DNA of 51,500 nucleotides from Clostridia bacterium (GCA_017625695.1 JAGAKI010000021.1:1-51500); one strand, 5' to 3'; shown: positions 25,139 to 35,455, counted from the stretch's first letter. Notes: a model not told the origin generated them from the letters alone. Made by a program: numbers and translations.

Positions 25139-26032
25139 TTATTTCTGTTCTGCTTTTTTTCTGCTGTTGTAACCGGCAGTTTTCATAGATGCCCACAAAG
25201 GAGACACGATGAATACAGAAGAATATGCACCGCCAATTAAACCAACCATTAATGGGAATGCAAATTCTTTAATAGAATCCACACCCAACACATACAATAC
25301 TGCAACCATTACAAAAGTAGTAATGGTGGTGTTGATGGAACGACCCAAGGTCTGAGTGATACTCTTATCGGTAATTTCTGCAAAGGTTTCTTTCTTCGCC
25401 AGTTTCTGGTTTTCTCTTACTCTGTCAAATACAACGATGGTGTTGTTGATAGAGTAACCTAAAATAGTTAAGATAACTGCGATGAAGGAGGAGTTCATAG
25501 GAACTCTGAAGATGGTATAAACAGAAATCATAATGAGTACGTCGTGAATTAATGCACAAATTGCACTTAAACCGGACAAGAATTCAAAACGAATGGTAAT
25601 ATAAACCAACATTAAGATAACTGCAATCAGAACCGCCCACAGAGCTTCCCCTGCTAACTGTTTGCCGTATGCCGGGTCGAAAGAATTTACAGAATAATCG
25701 CTGTAATCTTCTGCCAGACCGTATCTGGTAATGAAAGTTAAGAGCAATTTATCCGCAGTTGCACTGTCGATTGCTTTGGTTTTAATGGTGAATTCAGCAG
25801 GATTATCTATGCTTACCTGAACGGTAGAAACCGGAAATCCCAATGCATTGTTGGCAAGTTCGGTCACTTCTGCTTTATCAACTGCCTGACCTGCATCAAA
25901 GGTGATGCTGGTACCGCCGGCAAAGTCGATATCAACATTGAAGCCGCTTACCAAAAAGAATACTAAACCTACTAAAATGATGGCAACCGAAATGCCCATA
26001 TATATCCATCTGTTTTTGTAAATGTTAAGCAT
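25139..26032 (-). CDS. secF: protein translocase subunit SecF
   Basis: 297 residues: N-terminal helix, an extracytoplasmic domain (about 35-120, starting VDFAGGTSITF) and five C-terminal helices with the SecF signatures TVVFDRVREN and SVYTIFRVPMNSSFIAVILTI. With SecD it forms the proton-driven accessory complex that pulls exported proteins through SecYEG. The secD stop and secF start share one base (TAATG), showing coupled translation. Confidence 0.95.
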   Translation of the reverse strand: MLNIYKNRWIYMGISVAIILVGLVFFLVSGFNVDIDFAGGTSITFDAGQAVDKAEVTELANNALGFPVSTVQVSIDNPAEFTIKTKAIDSATADKLLLTFITRYGLAEDYSDYSVNSFDPAYGKQLAGEALWAVLIAVILMLVYITIRFEFLSGLSAICALIHDVLIMISVYTIFRVPMNSSFIAVILTILGYSINNTIVVFDRVRENQKLAKKETFAEITDKSITQTLGRSINTTITTFVMVAVLYVLGVDSIKEFAFPLMVGLIGGAYSSVFIVSPLWASMKTAGYNSRKKAEQK

Positions 26033-27342
26033 TATTTGTTACCTCCTTTTAAAGGTGCTCCGTATAAGAATCTGTTTTTGATGTTCATATCAATCGCTGC
26101 TTTCATTAAGAATTTAGTAACAACGATTGCAGTAAACATGGAAATGATGATACCGATTCCCAAGGTAATTGCGAATCCTTTGATCGGACCGGAACCTAAG
26201 AAATACAGAACAACAGCTGCAATAATGGTGGTAACGTTGGAGTCGATAATGGAAATCAAAGCTCTGTTAAAGCCTGCATCCAGAGATGCTTTTAAGGTTT
26301 TACCCAGTTTGAATTCTTCTTTCATTCTTTCAAAAATGATAACGTTAGCGTCTACTGCCATACCGATCGACAGAATAACACCTGCAATACCGGGTAAGGA
26401 CAGGTTAATTCTCATAGCAGCATATACCAGACAGCAGAGTGCTACGTAGAATACCAATGAGATAGAAGCCACCAAGCCGGGTAATCTGTACATAAAGAGC
26501 ATAAACACGAAAATGATAATTAAGCCGATTAAGCCTGCCAGTAAGCTGGTCTGTAATGCAGAATCACCCAGGGTAGGACCTGCTGTTCTCTGCTGAACAA
26601 CAGACAGATTGAAAGGCAGCTGACCGTCATTGATTAACGCTGCAAGTTCTGCAGCAGATTCTTTGGTGAAATCACCCTGAATGAAGAAATCTTTGCTTTC
26701 GATTCTTTCGTTAACACCGGGAGCAGAGATGATTTCTTCGTCTAACATAATTGCAATTGCCTGACCGGTATACTGAGAAGTTGCATCTGCAAAGCGAGTT
26801 ACAGCATCGTCAGTAATCTGAATTGCAACGATATGTTCCATCGTACCAACTTCGGAAGTCTGGGTGTATTCCCCTTTTGCAGAGGTAATATCATCACCGG
26901 AAATAATTTCTTCGCCTAAGATTTCACCGGTGGTTCTGTCAAAACCGTAAAATGCCAGTTTTGCAGTCTGTCCGATTTCCTGGATTGCAACTGCAGTGTC
27001 CTGAACTGCAGGCAATTCTACTTCCAACTGGTTACCTTTTACAGTAACGGTACCTTCGGTGTAACCTTTTCTGTCCAGACGGGATGAGATGATCTGTCTT
27101 GCGACATTCATCTGTTCTTCGGTGGGTTCAATCGCAACAGAAGTTCCGTCTTCTGCGGTCTGGGATGCCTGATAAACGATAACAGAACCACCTGCCAGGT
27201 CAAATCCTTTTCTGATGCCGTTTTCGTCATCAAAAACAGGATACATCTTAAATGTGCCGATTGTCAATCCGTATGCTGCAGTGTAACACAATGTAGCAAT
27301 AACCAGAAGGGCAATCAAAAGTTTGCCAATTCCTTTAGCCAT
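26032..27342 (-). CDS. secD: protein translocase subunit SecD
   Basis: 436 residues: signal-anchor helix, a large external domain (about 35-250, with FDLAGGSVIVYQ and SAPGVNERI), then five membrane helices with GIILS-type VILSIGMAVDANVIIFERMKEE and a late GIGIIISMF segment. It partners SecF. Length is on the short side for SecD but the family is clear. It is preceded by its own promoter. Confidence 0.95.
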   Translation of the reverse strand: MAKGIGKLLIALLVIATLCYTAAYGLTIGTFKMYPVFDDENGIRKGFDLAGGSVIVYQASQTAEDGTSVAIEPTEEQMNVARQIISSRLDRKGYTEGTVTVKGNQLEVELPAVQDTAVAIQEIGQTAKLAFYGFDRTTGEILGEEIISGDDITSAKGEYTQTSEVGTMEHIVAIQITDDAVTRFADATSQYTGQAIAIMLDEEIISAPGVNERIESKDFFIQGDFTKESAAELAALINDGQLPFNLSVVQQRTAGPTLGDSALQTSLLAGLIGLIIIFVFMLFMYRLPGLVASISLVFYVALCCLVYAAMRINLSLPGIAGVILSIGMAVDANVIIFERMKEEFKLGKTLKASLDAGFNRALISIIDSNVTTIIAAVVLYFLGSGPIKGFAITLGIGIIISMFTAIVVTKFLMKAAIDMNIKNRFLYGAPLKGGNK

Positions 27343-27403
27343 GTTTTCCTCCTGCGTACCCCTTTCGGATACTTATTTTGATAAATTTTTAAAAACTCCG
27401 TTT

Positions 27404-27432
27404 ATTATACTATTTTTTCAAAAAATAGTCAA
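27404..27432 (-). promoter_or_regulatory. promoter of secDF
   Basis: Minus-strand TTGACT (27432-27427) and perfect TATAAT (27409-27404), 17-base spacer, about 62 bases before the secD start. Confidence 0.85.
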
Positions 27433-27495
27433 GCAGAAAGTGAAAAATATCAAAAAAATTGTTTGTTTTAGTTGTTTTTTCACCTTTCTTAACGA

Positions 27496-27846
27496 TTAAC
27501 CTGCAGGCCAGGTTAATTCTCTGCCGCCCAGCAAATGGAAATGAATGTGGAATACCGTCTGCCCTGCTGCCTGATTACAGTTGGAGACAACGCGATATCC
27601 ATCTTCCGAAATACCGTTTTCTTGGGCGATTTTAGGAATCGCTTCATAGATTTTCGCAATCACATCCGAATTTTCACCGGTTACCTCATTCAAAGTTGCA
27701 ATATGCCGTTTGGGAATCACTAAGATATGTACGGGTGCGGTGGGAGCGATATCCCAAAACGCATAGACATACTCATCTTCATACGCTTTTTTGGAGGGAA
27801 TTTCCCCTTTGATGATTTTACAGAATAAACAGTCTTCCATAAACAA
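27496..27846 (-). CDS. HIT-family (Hint-like) purine phosphoramidase
   Basis: 116 residues. It begins with the metal-binding CLFCKIIKGEIPS segment and ends with the histidine triad HIHFHLLGGREL. Hint proteins hydrolyse AMP-linked phosphoramidates such as aminoacyl-adenylates bound to lysine. Being 6 bases behind alaS, which forms aminoacyl-adenylates, it may act on leftovers of that enzyme; this link is inference. Confidence 0.92.
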   Translation of the reverse strand: MFMEDCLFCKIIKGEIPSKKAYEDEYVYAFWDIAPTAPVHILVIPKRHIATLNEVTGENSDVIAKIYEAIPKIAQENGISEDGYRVVSNCNQAAGQTVFHIHFHLLGGRELTWPAG

Positions 27847-27852
27847 TCCTCC

Positions 27853-30498
27853 TTACAGCTGGCCTTTCAGCACTTCTTCTGCTATTGCAAGTGCATCTGC
27901 AATTTTGGAAGCATCTTTACCGCCACCCTGGGCCATATCAGGTTTACCGCCACCGGAACCGCCGGCTGCTTTGGTTACTTCACGGATGATATTTCCTGCG
28001 TGCGCCCCCTTTGCAACCGCTGCTTTGTTAGCACTTGCCAGGAAGGTGATTTTATCATCTGCTAAGTTAGAAAGAACAATCACAACAGGATTTTCGCCGT
28101 ATTTATTTTTCAGTTCATCACACAGGTTGCGAAGCATATCAACAGTTGCACCTTCTTTTTGTGCGGTGATTAATGCAACTCCTGCAACATCTTTTGCGGA
28201 ATTTAAGATTTCGTCTGCTTCTCCTTTGGAAAGCTTTGCACGAAGCTCGTCCATCTCGTGTTTCTGTGCTTTCATATCATCATTCAGCTGAATCGCACGG
28301 GCAGGTAAATCAAAAAGATTGTTCACTTTCAATACTTTTGCAGTTTCTTTCAACAGTTCTTCCCGTCTCGCCATAAATTCCAGATAATTGGTACCGGTTA
28401 CCGCTTCGATTCTTCTCACGCCTGCCGCCACACCGCTTTCAGAAACGATTTTGAACAGCCCTGCCTGAGCAGTATTGGTTAAGTGCGTACCGCCACAGAA
28501 TTCCATGGAGTAATCCCCCATCGTAACAACACGTACATTGTCTCCGTATTTTTCGCCAAACAATGCCATCGCACCTAATTTTTTTGCTTCGTCAATGGGC
28601 ATTACTCTGCAATTGATTTCCATTGCGGATAAGATTGCATCGTTTACCAGGCTTTCTGTTTTTTCGATTTCTTCAGGAGTCATTGCTTCAAAATGAGCAA
28701 AGTCAAAACGCAACCGTTCGGGAGTTACATAAGAACCCGCCTGATGAACGTGATCTCCTAAAACAGTCTGCAAAGCTTTCTGCAACAAGTGAGTGGTGGA
28801 ATGGTTTCTTGCGGTTGCAAGACGTTTCGCCTTGTCCACTTCCATAGAAATTGTTGCACCTTTTTCTAAAACGCCGGTTTCTACGGTTACCATATGACCG
28901 AATTTACCGTCAGTATATTTGGTGGTATCAGTCACAACTGCTTTTACACCGTTTGCACCTAACAAACCGGTATCCCCTGCCTGACCGCCGCTTTCACCGT
29001 AGAATACGGTGGTATTGGTCAGAACAGTACCGCTTTCGCCTGCATCTAAAGTTTCTACCAGTTCCCCGTCTTTTAAGATTGCGGTAACGGTTGCATCACA
29101 AGTTAAGTTATCATAGCCGATGAATTCGCAGAAGGGCAAATCTTTAATCAGTTTTGCAACTTCATTTTCCCAACCTAAGGTAGAAGTATCACCACGGGCA
29201 TTACGGGCTTTTTCTCTTTGTTCATTCATGCAAACCTGATACTTGTCTTCATCTAAAGTGAAGCCGTTTTCTTCAACTACTTCCTTGGTTAAATCCAGAG
29301 GGAAGCCATAAGTATCATACAGTTTAAATGCAACTTCACCATCAAATACGGTTTCGTTTTTCGCTTTCATCTCAGTAATGAAGTCGCTGAGCATCAATAA
29401 ACCTGCATCGATGGTTTTATAGAATTTTTCTTCTTCGGTAGAGATAATTTTCTTAATGTAATCCTGTTTTTCTTCCAGTTCCGGATATGCATCTTTAGAC
29501 TGGGAAATTACCACGTCGGCAAGTTCTGTTAAGAACATTTTGTCGATACCCAACAGTTTTCCGTGACGTGCTGCACGACGGAGTAATCTACGCAGAACAT
29601 AACCTCTGCCTTCGTTGGAAGGAATAACGCCGTCTGATACCAAAAATACAGTGGAACGGATATGGTCAGTTACCACACGGATGGAAACATCGGTTTCATG
29701 AGCGGCACCATAAGTTTTGCCGGACATCTGACAAACAGTATCCAGTACTCTCTTTACAGTGTCAACTTCAAACAAAGAACCTACCCCCTGCATAATTGCA
29801 GCAATACGTTCCAACCCCATACCGGTATCAATATTGGGATGTGCCAGACGGTTGTAGTTGCCGTCTTTATCTTTGTCGAACTGGGTAAATACCAGGTTCC
29901 AGAATTCTACAAAACGGTCACAGTCACAGCCAACTGCACAGTCGGGGCTTCCGCATCCGTTTTCTACGCCACGGTCAAAATAAATTTCGGAACAAGGACC
30001 GCAGGGACCGGTACCGATTTCCCAGAAGTTATCTTCTTTGCCCAAACGAACCATACGGTCGGGAGAAACACCAACCTTTTTGGTCCAGATATCGTATGCT
30101 TCATCATCGTCCTGATATACGCTGACCCAAAGTCTGTCCACCGGTAATTTCATACGTTCGGTAATGAATTCCCATGCCCAGCCGGTTACTTCGTTTTTAA
30201 AGTAATCGCCAAAGGAGAAGTTTCCCAGCATTTCAAAGAATGTACCGTGACGTGCAGTTTTACCAACACGTTCAATATCAGGAGTTCTGATGCATTTCTG
30301 ACAGGTGGTTACTCGTTTGGACGGAGGAGTTTCTTCTCCGGTAAAATATTTTTTCAAAGGTGCCATCCCTGCATTGATTAACAAAAGAGAATTGTCGTTA
30401 ATCGGCACCAAAGGAAATGACTGCATTCTTAAATGCGCTTTTTCCTGGAAGAAAGATAAGAACTCTTCCCGGATTTGATTCAGTCCCATTTTTTCCAT
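27853..30498 (-). CDS. alaS: alanyl-tRNA synthetase
   Basis: 881 residues, the usual length. Class II catalytic domain at the N-terminus (PPSKRVTTCQKCIRTPD, RHGTFFEMLGNFSFGDYF). The editing domain holds the zinc-site motif HSTTH (about 565) and CGGTH (about 667), and the C-terminal DHHA1-type domain ends in a Gly-rich KAAGGSGGGKPDMAQGGG stretch. The ATG with AAAGGA 11 bases upstream was chosen. No T-box leader is visible; it lies 45 bases after the membrane-protein gene and is probably cotranscribed with it and with the HIT gene. Confidence 0.97.
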   Translation of the reverse strand: MEKMGLNQIREEFLSFFQEKAHLRMQSFPLVPINDNSLLLINAGMAPLKKYFTGEETPPSKRVTTCQKCIRTPDIERVGKTARHGTFFEMLGNFSFGDYFKNEVTGWAWEFITERMKLPVDRLWVSVYQDDDEAYDIWTKKVGVSPDRMVRLGKEDNFWEIGTGPCGPCSEIYFDRGVENGCGSPDCAVGCDCDRFVEFWNLVFTQFDKDKDGNYNRLAHPNIDTGMGLERIAAIMQGVGSLFEVDTVKRVLDTVCQMSGKTYGAAHETDVSIRVVTDHIRSTVFLVSDGVIPSNEGRGYVLRRLLRRAARHGKLLGIDKMFLTELADVVISQSKDAYPELEEKQDYIKKIISTEEEKFYKTIDAGLLMLSDFITEMKAKNETVFDGEVAFKLYDTYGFPLDLTKEVVEENGFTLDEDKYQVCMNEQREKARNARGDTSTLGWENEVAKLIKDLPFCEFIGYDNLTCDATVTAILKDGELVETLDAGESGTVLTNTTVFYGESGGQAGDTGLLGANGVKAVVTDTTKYTDGKFGHMVTVETGVLEKGATISMEVDKAKRLATARNHSTTHLLQKALQTVLGDHVHQAGSYVTPERLRFDFAHFEAMTPEEIEKTESLVNDAILSAMEINCRVMPIDEAKKLGAMALFGEKYGDNVRVVTMGDYSMEFCGGTHLTNTAQAGLFKIVSESGVAAGVRRIEAVTGTNYLEFMARREELLKETAKVLKVNNLFDLPARAIQLNDDMKAQKHEMDELRAKLSKGEADEILNSAKDVAGVALITAQKEGATVDMLRNLCDELKNKYGENPVVIVLSNLADDKITFLASANKAAVAKGAHAGNIIREVTKAAGGSGGGKPDMAQGGGKDASKIADALAIAEEVLKGQL

Positions 30499-30543
30499 AA
30501 TGTTATATATCCTTTCATTTTAATTCAAATTATTATCATCTAT

Positions 30544-31905
30544 TTACTGCTGTACGCCGTATTTTTTCTGAATGTTTTCCCGACGTTTCAGTAAAATGAT
30601 GGTTCCGCCAACGATAATGTGGCAAAATACAATATCAAACAATAGATTATACAAAAACAGTTCCGCACTCAATGCGGCTTCCCCGCTGATGACAACCGGT
30701 GCCATAAAGGCTGCTAAGGTTGTAATACAAAGAAGAATTAAAAAGAGATGATACGCTTTTTTACTGTCGCTGATTTCTTTTTTTAGCTGCAATGCACAGA
30801 ATACGATAACTGCTCCCAAAACTGCCAGTACAAACCAAAAATCAGGCTGTAAAAACCGACGTTTGATGGCACTGTAGCCATTGAAACCATATTTTATCTT
30901 CTGATATTCCGGATAGTTAGAAACATACTGCTGACGAATTTCATATCCATTATCGGCACTGCGTTCCATTTTTGCCCAAAGAGCGGCAGGATGGCTGAGA
31001 TAATAAGAAATAATATCCGGATATCCCACATGGTATGTAGCATCATCTACCACAGAACTATCCACTTCATACACGGTTTTTCCAACATAGGAAGTTGCAT
31101 CCTGAGGCAACCCAAGAGCCGTAATTGCTGAAGGGTCAGAATTATCTTTTAACACACCGTAATACACCGAATGAAAGTGATTCTGCTGATCTTTCTGGAA
31201 GTATACTCCATCTGCAAAACAAGCAACACAACCCACCGATACCACAAGTGTTAACACCACAGTAACGATACGATACCACAGCTCTTTTCTTACAAGGAGT
31301 GTAGGTAACAAGCACAGAGAAAGCAAAATTCCAATCCAATAATATCCGGTTTTGATTCCAGCCACAAAAAATGCCAGTGCCAAATACAAAATGTTACGAA
31401 TCATTCCCGGTTTCCCGGACAACTGTGATAATAGTACACAAATCATCACCAGAATCAGGCAATAAAAAGCACCTTCCGGATTCATAGAATTCAAATGGAG
31501 CAGATAGGCAAAATCGAAAAAGAGAAAGGTTGCCACGCCTCCGATTAAAAACTTATGCCACAGCTTTTCCACCGGCATTTTCCATAACAACAAGGAAAAG
31601 GCGGTTGCCACAGCAATAAAATACAACACAGCTAAAATTCTTACATCAATGCCGGAAACCAACAGAGACAGCGGTCGTAAAATCCAGTTCATGGTTCCGG
31701 TATAGCTGTTTTCAAAAGGGATGGCGGAAAACCAGGTCTGACAACCGTTCCCGCTGTTTAAAAAGAATCCGCCGGATGCAATCTGAAAATAATCTCCGCC
31801 GCCCATTCCGGCAACCGGACCCATCAGATTACACCAGGTAAACAGCACCGCCATAATTCCGAGAAAACCAAGAGCGATTTTCCCGGACGTCCATTCTTTT
31901 TTCAA
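30544..31905 (-). CDS. polytopic membrane protein, glycosyltransferase-C-like, function unknown
   Basis: 453 residues with about ten hydrophobic helices and one large external loop between about residues 225 and 330 (containing TALGLPQDATSYVGKTVYEV and YHVGYPDIISYYLSHP). The arrangement resembles GT-C-type membrane glycosyltransferases or O-antigen polymerase-like proteins, but no catalytic motif can be named. It starts at an ATG near 31905 without a strong ribosome site and precedes alaS. The neighbour does not explain its role. Confidence 0.6.
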   Translation of the reverse strand: MKKEWTSGKIALGFLGIMAVLFTWCNLMGPVAGMGGGDYFQIASGGFFLNSGNGCQTWFSAIPFENSYTGTMNWILRPLSLLVSGIDVRILAVLYFIAVATAFSLLLWKMPVEKLWHKFLIGGVATFLFFDFAYLLHLNSMNPEGAFYCLILVMICVLLSQLSGKPGMIRNILYLALAFFVAGIKTGYYWIGILLSLCLLPTLLVRKELWYRIVTVVLTLVVSVGCVACFADGVYFQKDQQNHFHSVYYGVLKDNSDPSAITALGLPQDATSYVGKTVYEVDSSVVDDATYHVGYPDIISYYLSHPAALWAKMERSADNGYEIRQQYVSNYPEYQKIKYGFNGYSAIKRRFLQPDFWFVLAVLGAVIVFCALQLKKEISDSKKAYHLFLILLCITTLAAFMAPVVISGEAALSAELFLYNLLFDIVFCHIIVGGTIILLKRRENIQKKYGVQQ

Positions 31906-31947
31906 ATTGTTACACCTCCGGTGTTCTCAATCAAAATGTAGCAATAC

Positions 31948-32001
31948 AAAAAAATGGACGACAAAGCATCCGCATCGGATGTTCTGCCGAGCATTTTTTT
32001 A
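31948..32001 (-). terminator. terminator of the zinc-ribbon gene
   Basis: Imperfect 14-bp stem (31959-31972 with 31976-31989, including GU pairs in the minus RNA) flanked by AAAAAAA and TTTTTTT runs, just behind the stop at 32002. Confidence 0.75.
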
Positions 32002-32361
32002 TTATTTCAGTTTCTTTCCGCAAGACAAGCAGAAATTTGCATCATTGGGATTGGTTTTTCCACATTCGGGACACAGAGAAACATTTTTAATCTGATTAAT
32101 CTGTTCTTTGATGCCGGAAATTTCTTCATATTTTGCATCAATATCACGAAGCAGCATATCAATATCTTCCGAAAATTCGCCCCCGTTTTCAAAATCACGG
32201 TAAGCAAGCATCCCAATGTTTTTAAATAATTTATCAATTTTGGTTTCCAAATCATTGATCGCAAAGGATAAACGGGTAATTTCGTAAAGTTCACCGGATT
32301 TTTCCTTTGTTAATTTTGCAGTTTTGGAAACGGTAGTTTTCACCTTTTCAAACCATTCCAT
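32002..32361 (-). CDS. small coiled-coil protein with C-terminal zinc ribbon
   Basis: 119 residues from the ATG at 32361, chosen because GAGGAGG lies 9 bases upstream. Residues about 5-85 are helical and charged (coiled coil). The last 25 form a zinc ribbon with two CxxC knuckles (CPECGKTNPNDANFCLSCGKK). Soluble, no signal. Proteins of this layout are common in Firmicutes and mostly uncharacterised. It has its own promoter. Confidence 0.8.
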   Translation of the reverse strand: MEWFEKVKTTVSKTAKLTKEKSGELYEITRLSFAINDLETKIDKLFKNIGMLAYRDFENGGEFSEDIDMLLRDIDAKYEEISGIKEQINQIKNVSLCPECGKTNPNDANFCLSCGKKLK

Positions 32362-32420
32362 AAAAAGTACCCTCCTCAATATATATTATAGTATACAAAC
32401 TGTACTTTTGTGACTGATTT

Positions 32421-32449
32421 ATTATATCATAAATTCATGCTTTTTTCAA
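32421..32449 (-). promoter_or_regulatory. promoter of the zinc-ribbon gene
   Basis: Minus-strand TTGAAA (32449-32444) and perfect TATAAT (32426-32421) with a 17-base spacer, just after the stop of the upstream methyltransferase gene. Confidence 0.75.
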
Positions 32450-32456
32450 TAGTTTT

Positions 32457-33215
32457 TTATCTTTTTTTCTTGGCAGTGATTTCATACATACTAATCCCTG
32501 CAGCAACCGCTACATTTAAAGATTCAATTTCCGAATCCATAGGAATAATATACAGCTTATCCGCCATTTGCAATAAAGCTTCTTCAATTCCGTTGGATTC
32601 CGAACCAAACAGCAATGCAATTTTGCCGGAAAAATCGGTGTCGTAGATAGATTTTGCCAGGGGGGTCAGAGCCGCTCCGCAAACAGAATATCCCATCTGT
32701 TTTAAATCAGAAATCTGCTCTTTTAGAGATTTTACCCGCAAAATATTTAAAGAAAACACTGCTGACATCGCAGAACGGATTACCTTGGGAGAATACACAT
32801 CTGCACACTTTTCATCCACAATAACATCCCGAAAACCTGCCGCTAGTGCAGTACGAAGAATGGTACCCATATTACCCGGATCAGAAACTCCGTTTAACAA
32901 CAAGACTTCGGAAGAGGTAATCTCCCGTTCTTTTGGAATTTTAAATACTGCCACAATCCCCTGGGGAGTATCGGTATCGGACAATTCCTTCATAACTTCC
33001 TTCGTCACAAGATACCTATTGTTCCCTTCCGGAACCGGATGTTCAAAATTTGCTGTCACAAACACCATTTCAGGAACCGCTTTGTGGATACTGTCACACA
33101 CATTACGGTAACCTTCCGCTAAAAAGGTACCGGTTTCTTCCCGATGCTTTTTCTGTTTCAGCTTTTTTACATCGGAAACTGTTTTATTTTTGATGCTGGT
33201 AATTTCTTTTATCAT
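32457..33215 (-). CDS. SpoU/TrmH-family RNA 2'-O-methyltransferase
   Basis: 252 residues from the ATG at 33215 behind GGAG. An N-terminal L30e-like substrate domain (about 15-95) is followed by the SPOUT domain with all three motifs: GVSDPGNMGTILRTA, ALLFGSESNGI and IPMDSEIESLNVAVAAGI. These bind S-adenosylmethionine in the family's deep knot. The target is 23S rRNA (RlmB-like) or tRNA; sequence alone does not decide. It is last in an apparent recJ-rel-rlmB-like operon. Confidence 0.92.
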   Translation of the reverse strand: MIKEITSIKNKTVSDVKKLKQKKHREETGTFLAEGYRNVCDSIHKAVPEMVFVTANFEHPVPEGNNRYLVTKEVMKELSDTDTPQGIVAVFKIPKEREITSSEVLLLNGVSDPGNMGTILRTALAAGFRDVIVDEKCADVYSPKVIRSAMSAVFSLNILRVKSLKEQISDLKQMGYSVCGAALTPLAKSIYDTDFSGKIALLFGSESNGIEEALLQMADKLYIIPMDSEIESLNVAVAAGISMYEITAKKKR

Positions 33216-33277
33216 AGATGGAATCTCCAAAAGAAGATGTTCAGGTTTTATAACGTGCTATAGCGGATGTTTCAGAC

Positions 33278-35455
33278 TTATACTCTGGTAACGCTGATAA
33301 CACTTTTAACATTGTTAAGACGTGATAACACTTTTGAAAGTTGTTCCTGACCGGTGACTTCAATGGTCAGCTGAATCAGCCCGGTGCCATCTTTTAATAC
33401 TTTTGCCGTCATTGCGTTGACGGGAACTTTCATATCATTCAATGCCAACGTTAAATCAACCAACAGACCGGAACGATCGGCAGAAGTAACTGCCAGATCC
33501 ACGCTATGGGTACTGCCGTCTTCTGCTTCCCAGGTAGCTTCCACCAGACGGCTTCTGTCGCCGTCGGAACGTTCAATATCCCGAAGAGCGATACAATCGG
33601 CACGATGAATGGTAACCCCACGGCCACGGGTAATGTATCCGACCACCTGATCTCCGGGTACAGGAGAACAGCATTTTGCAGTCCTGACCAGGCAATTATC
33701 CTGCCCTTTCACCACAATTCCCTTCTTGATATGCTTACCGGAGGTTTTTTCACGTCCGGCATTCTGGATTCCGTCTAAGATGGTCTGATCATCCGGCACT
33801 TTGGTACGTTCCAGATAGTCTTCAATTCTGAGACCGATTTTTTCCGCAGTAATACCGCCGTTTCCCACAATGGCATAAAAATCCTCTACCCGGGCAACGC
33901 TGTATTTTTTGGAAATATAACCAAACAGGTCTTCATTTTCTACCAAATCCTTCAGGGTCATATCAAACTTTTTGATTTCTTTTTCCAGTTTTTCTTTCCC
34001 CTTCTGGATATTCTCTTCTCGTTTTTCTTTTTTGAACCACTGATTGATTTTACTTCGTGCCTGACTGGTACGGGCAATCTTCAACCAGTCGGTATGAGGA
34101 CCAACCGAATTAGCGGAAGTGATAATTTCAACAATATCACCATTTTCCAACTTTTGGTCAATGGGGACAATTCGGTTATTAACTTTAGCCCCTACCATAC
34201 GCCAACCAACGGCACTATGCACCATAAATGCAAAGTCGATGGGAGTAGACCCGCTGGGGAGACTATATACATCCCCTTTGGGAGAAAATACAAATACCTC
34301 ATCCGCAAATAAGTCAATCTTAATGTGACTGATATATTCCGACGGATTGGAAAAGTCCTTTTCCGTTTCCAGAAGTTGACGCACCCATTGGAATTTGTCT
34401 CCGGAACCATTCTGATTCTGAGAACCTTCTTTGTACTTCCAATGTGCGGCGATTCCGTATTCCGCCGTCCTGTGCATATCCCAGGTACGAATCTGAATTT
34501 CAAACGGAGTTCCCGCGTGGCTGACCAATGTCGTATGCAAAGACTGATACATATTCTGCTTTGGCATACTGATATAATCTTTAAACCGACCGGGAATGGG
34601 TTTATACAATTCATGAACACAGCCAAGAACGGTATAACACTCGGTAATGTTTCCTACGATAATACGCAAGGCAAACAAATCATAAATTTCATCCAGCGTG
34701 ATGTTTTTGGAATACATTTTTTTATAAATACTGTAAAAATGCTTTGCTCTGCCCTCGATGTGTGCCTGAACACCTATCTGAGACAGTTTTTCCATCAGCT
34801 GTTCTTTGATTTCATCAATAATCTGGAGTCTTTGCGTCCGTTTTTTTGCAATCCCGGTGGAAATTTCTTTATATCCTACCGGGTCTAAATACATCAGAGA
34901 CAAATCCTCTAATTCCCATTTTAAATTATAAATCCCCAAACGGTGTGCAATCGGAGCATAAATCTCCATAGTTTCCAGTGCTTTTTCCAGACGTTTCGCT
35001 TCAGGCATACTCTTCATAGTACGCATATTATGCAGCCGGTCTGCCAGTTTAATGAGAATGACACGGATATCCTTTGCCATTGCCATAAACATTTTGCGCA
35101 GATTTTCAATCTGTTCTTCCTCTTTGGAGCTGAATGTAATCTGTCCCAGTTTGGTAACGCCATCAACAATGTTGGCAATATCTTCCCCAAATTCTTTCTT
35201 TACATACTCATAGCCGTAGGGAGTATCTTCAATGGTATCGTGAAGCAGCGCTGCACAGATAGATTCATCGTCAAGATTCAACTCGGCAATAATTTCTGCC
35301 ACGGAAAACGGATGATTGTAATAAGGCTCACCGCTGCGGCGAAATTGCCCTTCGTGAGCCTGTTTACAAAATGTATACGTTTTTTCCAGTAACCCTACGT
35401 TACATTTGGGATTATATTTTTTTACCTTTTCTAGAAGCAAAGAAAACTGTTCCAT
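33278..35455 (-). CDS. rel: bifunctional (p)ppGpp synthetase/hydrolase
   Basis: 725 residues with the full RSH layout. The HD hydrolase domain (about 25-180) has HDTIEDT at 72-78. The synthetase domain (about 210-340) has RFKDYISMPKQNMYQSLHTT and the EIQIRTWDMHRTAEYG segment. The TGS domain lies at about 385-450 (SLPSGSTPIDFAF), and the ACT domain at about 650-725. Both active sites look intact, so the protein can make and break the alarmone. It links amino-acid starvation to growth control on the ribosome. Confidence 0.96.
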   Translation of the reverse strand: MEQFSLLLEKVKKYNPKCNVGLLEKTYTFCKQAHEGQFRRSGEPYYNHPFSVAEIIAELNLDDESICAALLHDTIEDTPYGYEYVKKEFGEDIANIVDGVTKLGQITFSSKEEEQIENLRKMFMAMAKDIRVILIKLADRLHNMRTMKSMPEAKRLEKALETMEIYAPIAHRLGIYNLKWELEDLSLMYLDPVGYKEISTGIAKKRTQRLQIIDEIKEQLMEKLSQIGVQAHIEGRAKHFYSIYKKMYSKNITLDEIYDLFALRIIVGNITECYTVLGCVHELYKPIPGRFKDYISMPKQNMYQSLHTTLVSHAGTPFEIQIRTWDMHRTAEYGIAAHWKYKEGSQNQNGSGDKFQWVRQLLETEKDFSNPSEYISHIKIDLFADEVFVFSPKGDVYSLPSGSTPIDFAFMVHSAVGWRMVGAKVNNRIVPIDQKLENGDIVEIITSANSVGPHTDWLKIARTSQARSKINQWFKKEKREENIQKGKEKLEKEIKKFDMTLKDLVENEDLFGYISKKYSVARVEDFYAIVGNGGITAEKIGLRIEDYLERTKVPDDQTILDGIQNAGREKTSGKHIKKGIVVKGQDNCLVRTAKCCSPVPGDQVVGYITRGRGVTIHRADCIALRDIERSDGDRSRLVEATWEAEDGSTHSVDLAVTSADRSGLLVDLTLALNDMKVPVNAMTAKVLKDGTGLIQLTIEVTGQEQLSKVLSRLNNVKSVISVTRV

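Noticed and set aside
30499-30543. T-box leader for alaS
   Set aside because: The gap is only 45 bases and lacks the T-box sequence and specifier stem.
33215-33230. Earlier TTG start for the SpoU methyltransferase
   Set aside because: The TTG overlaps the ribosome site itself; the ATG at 33215 is correctly spaced.
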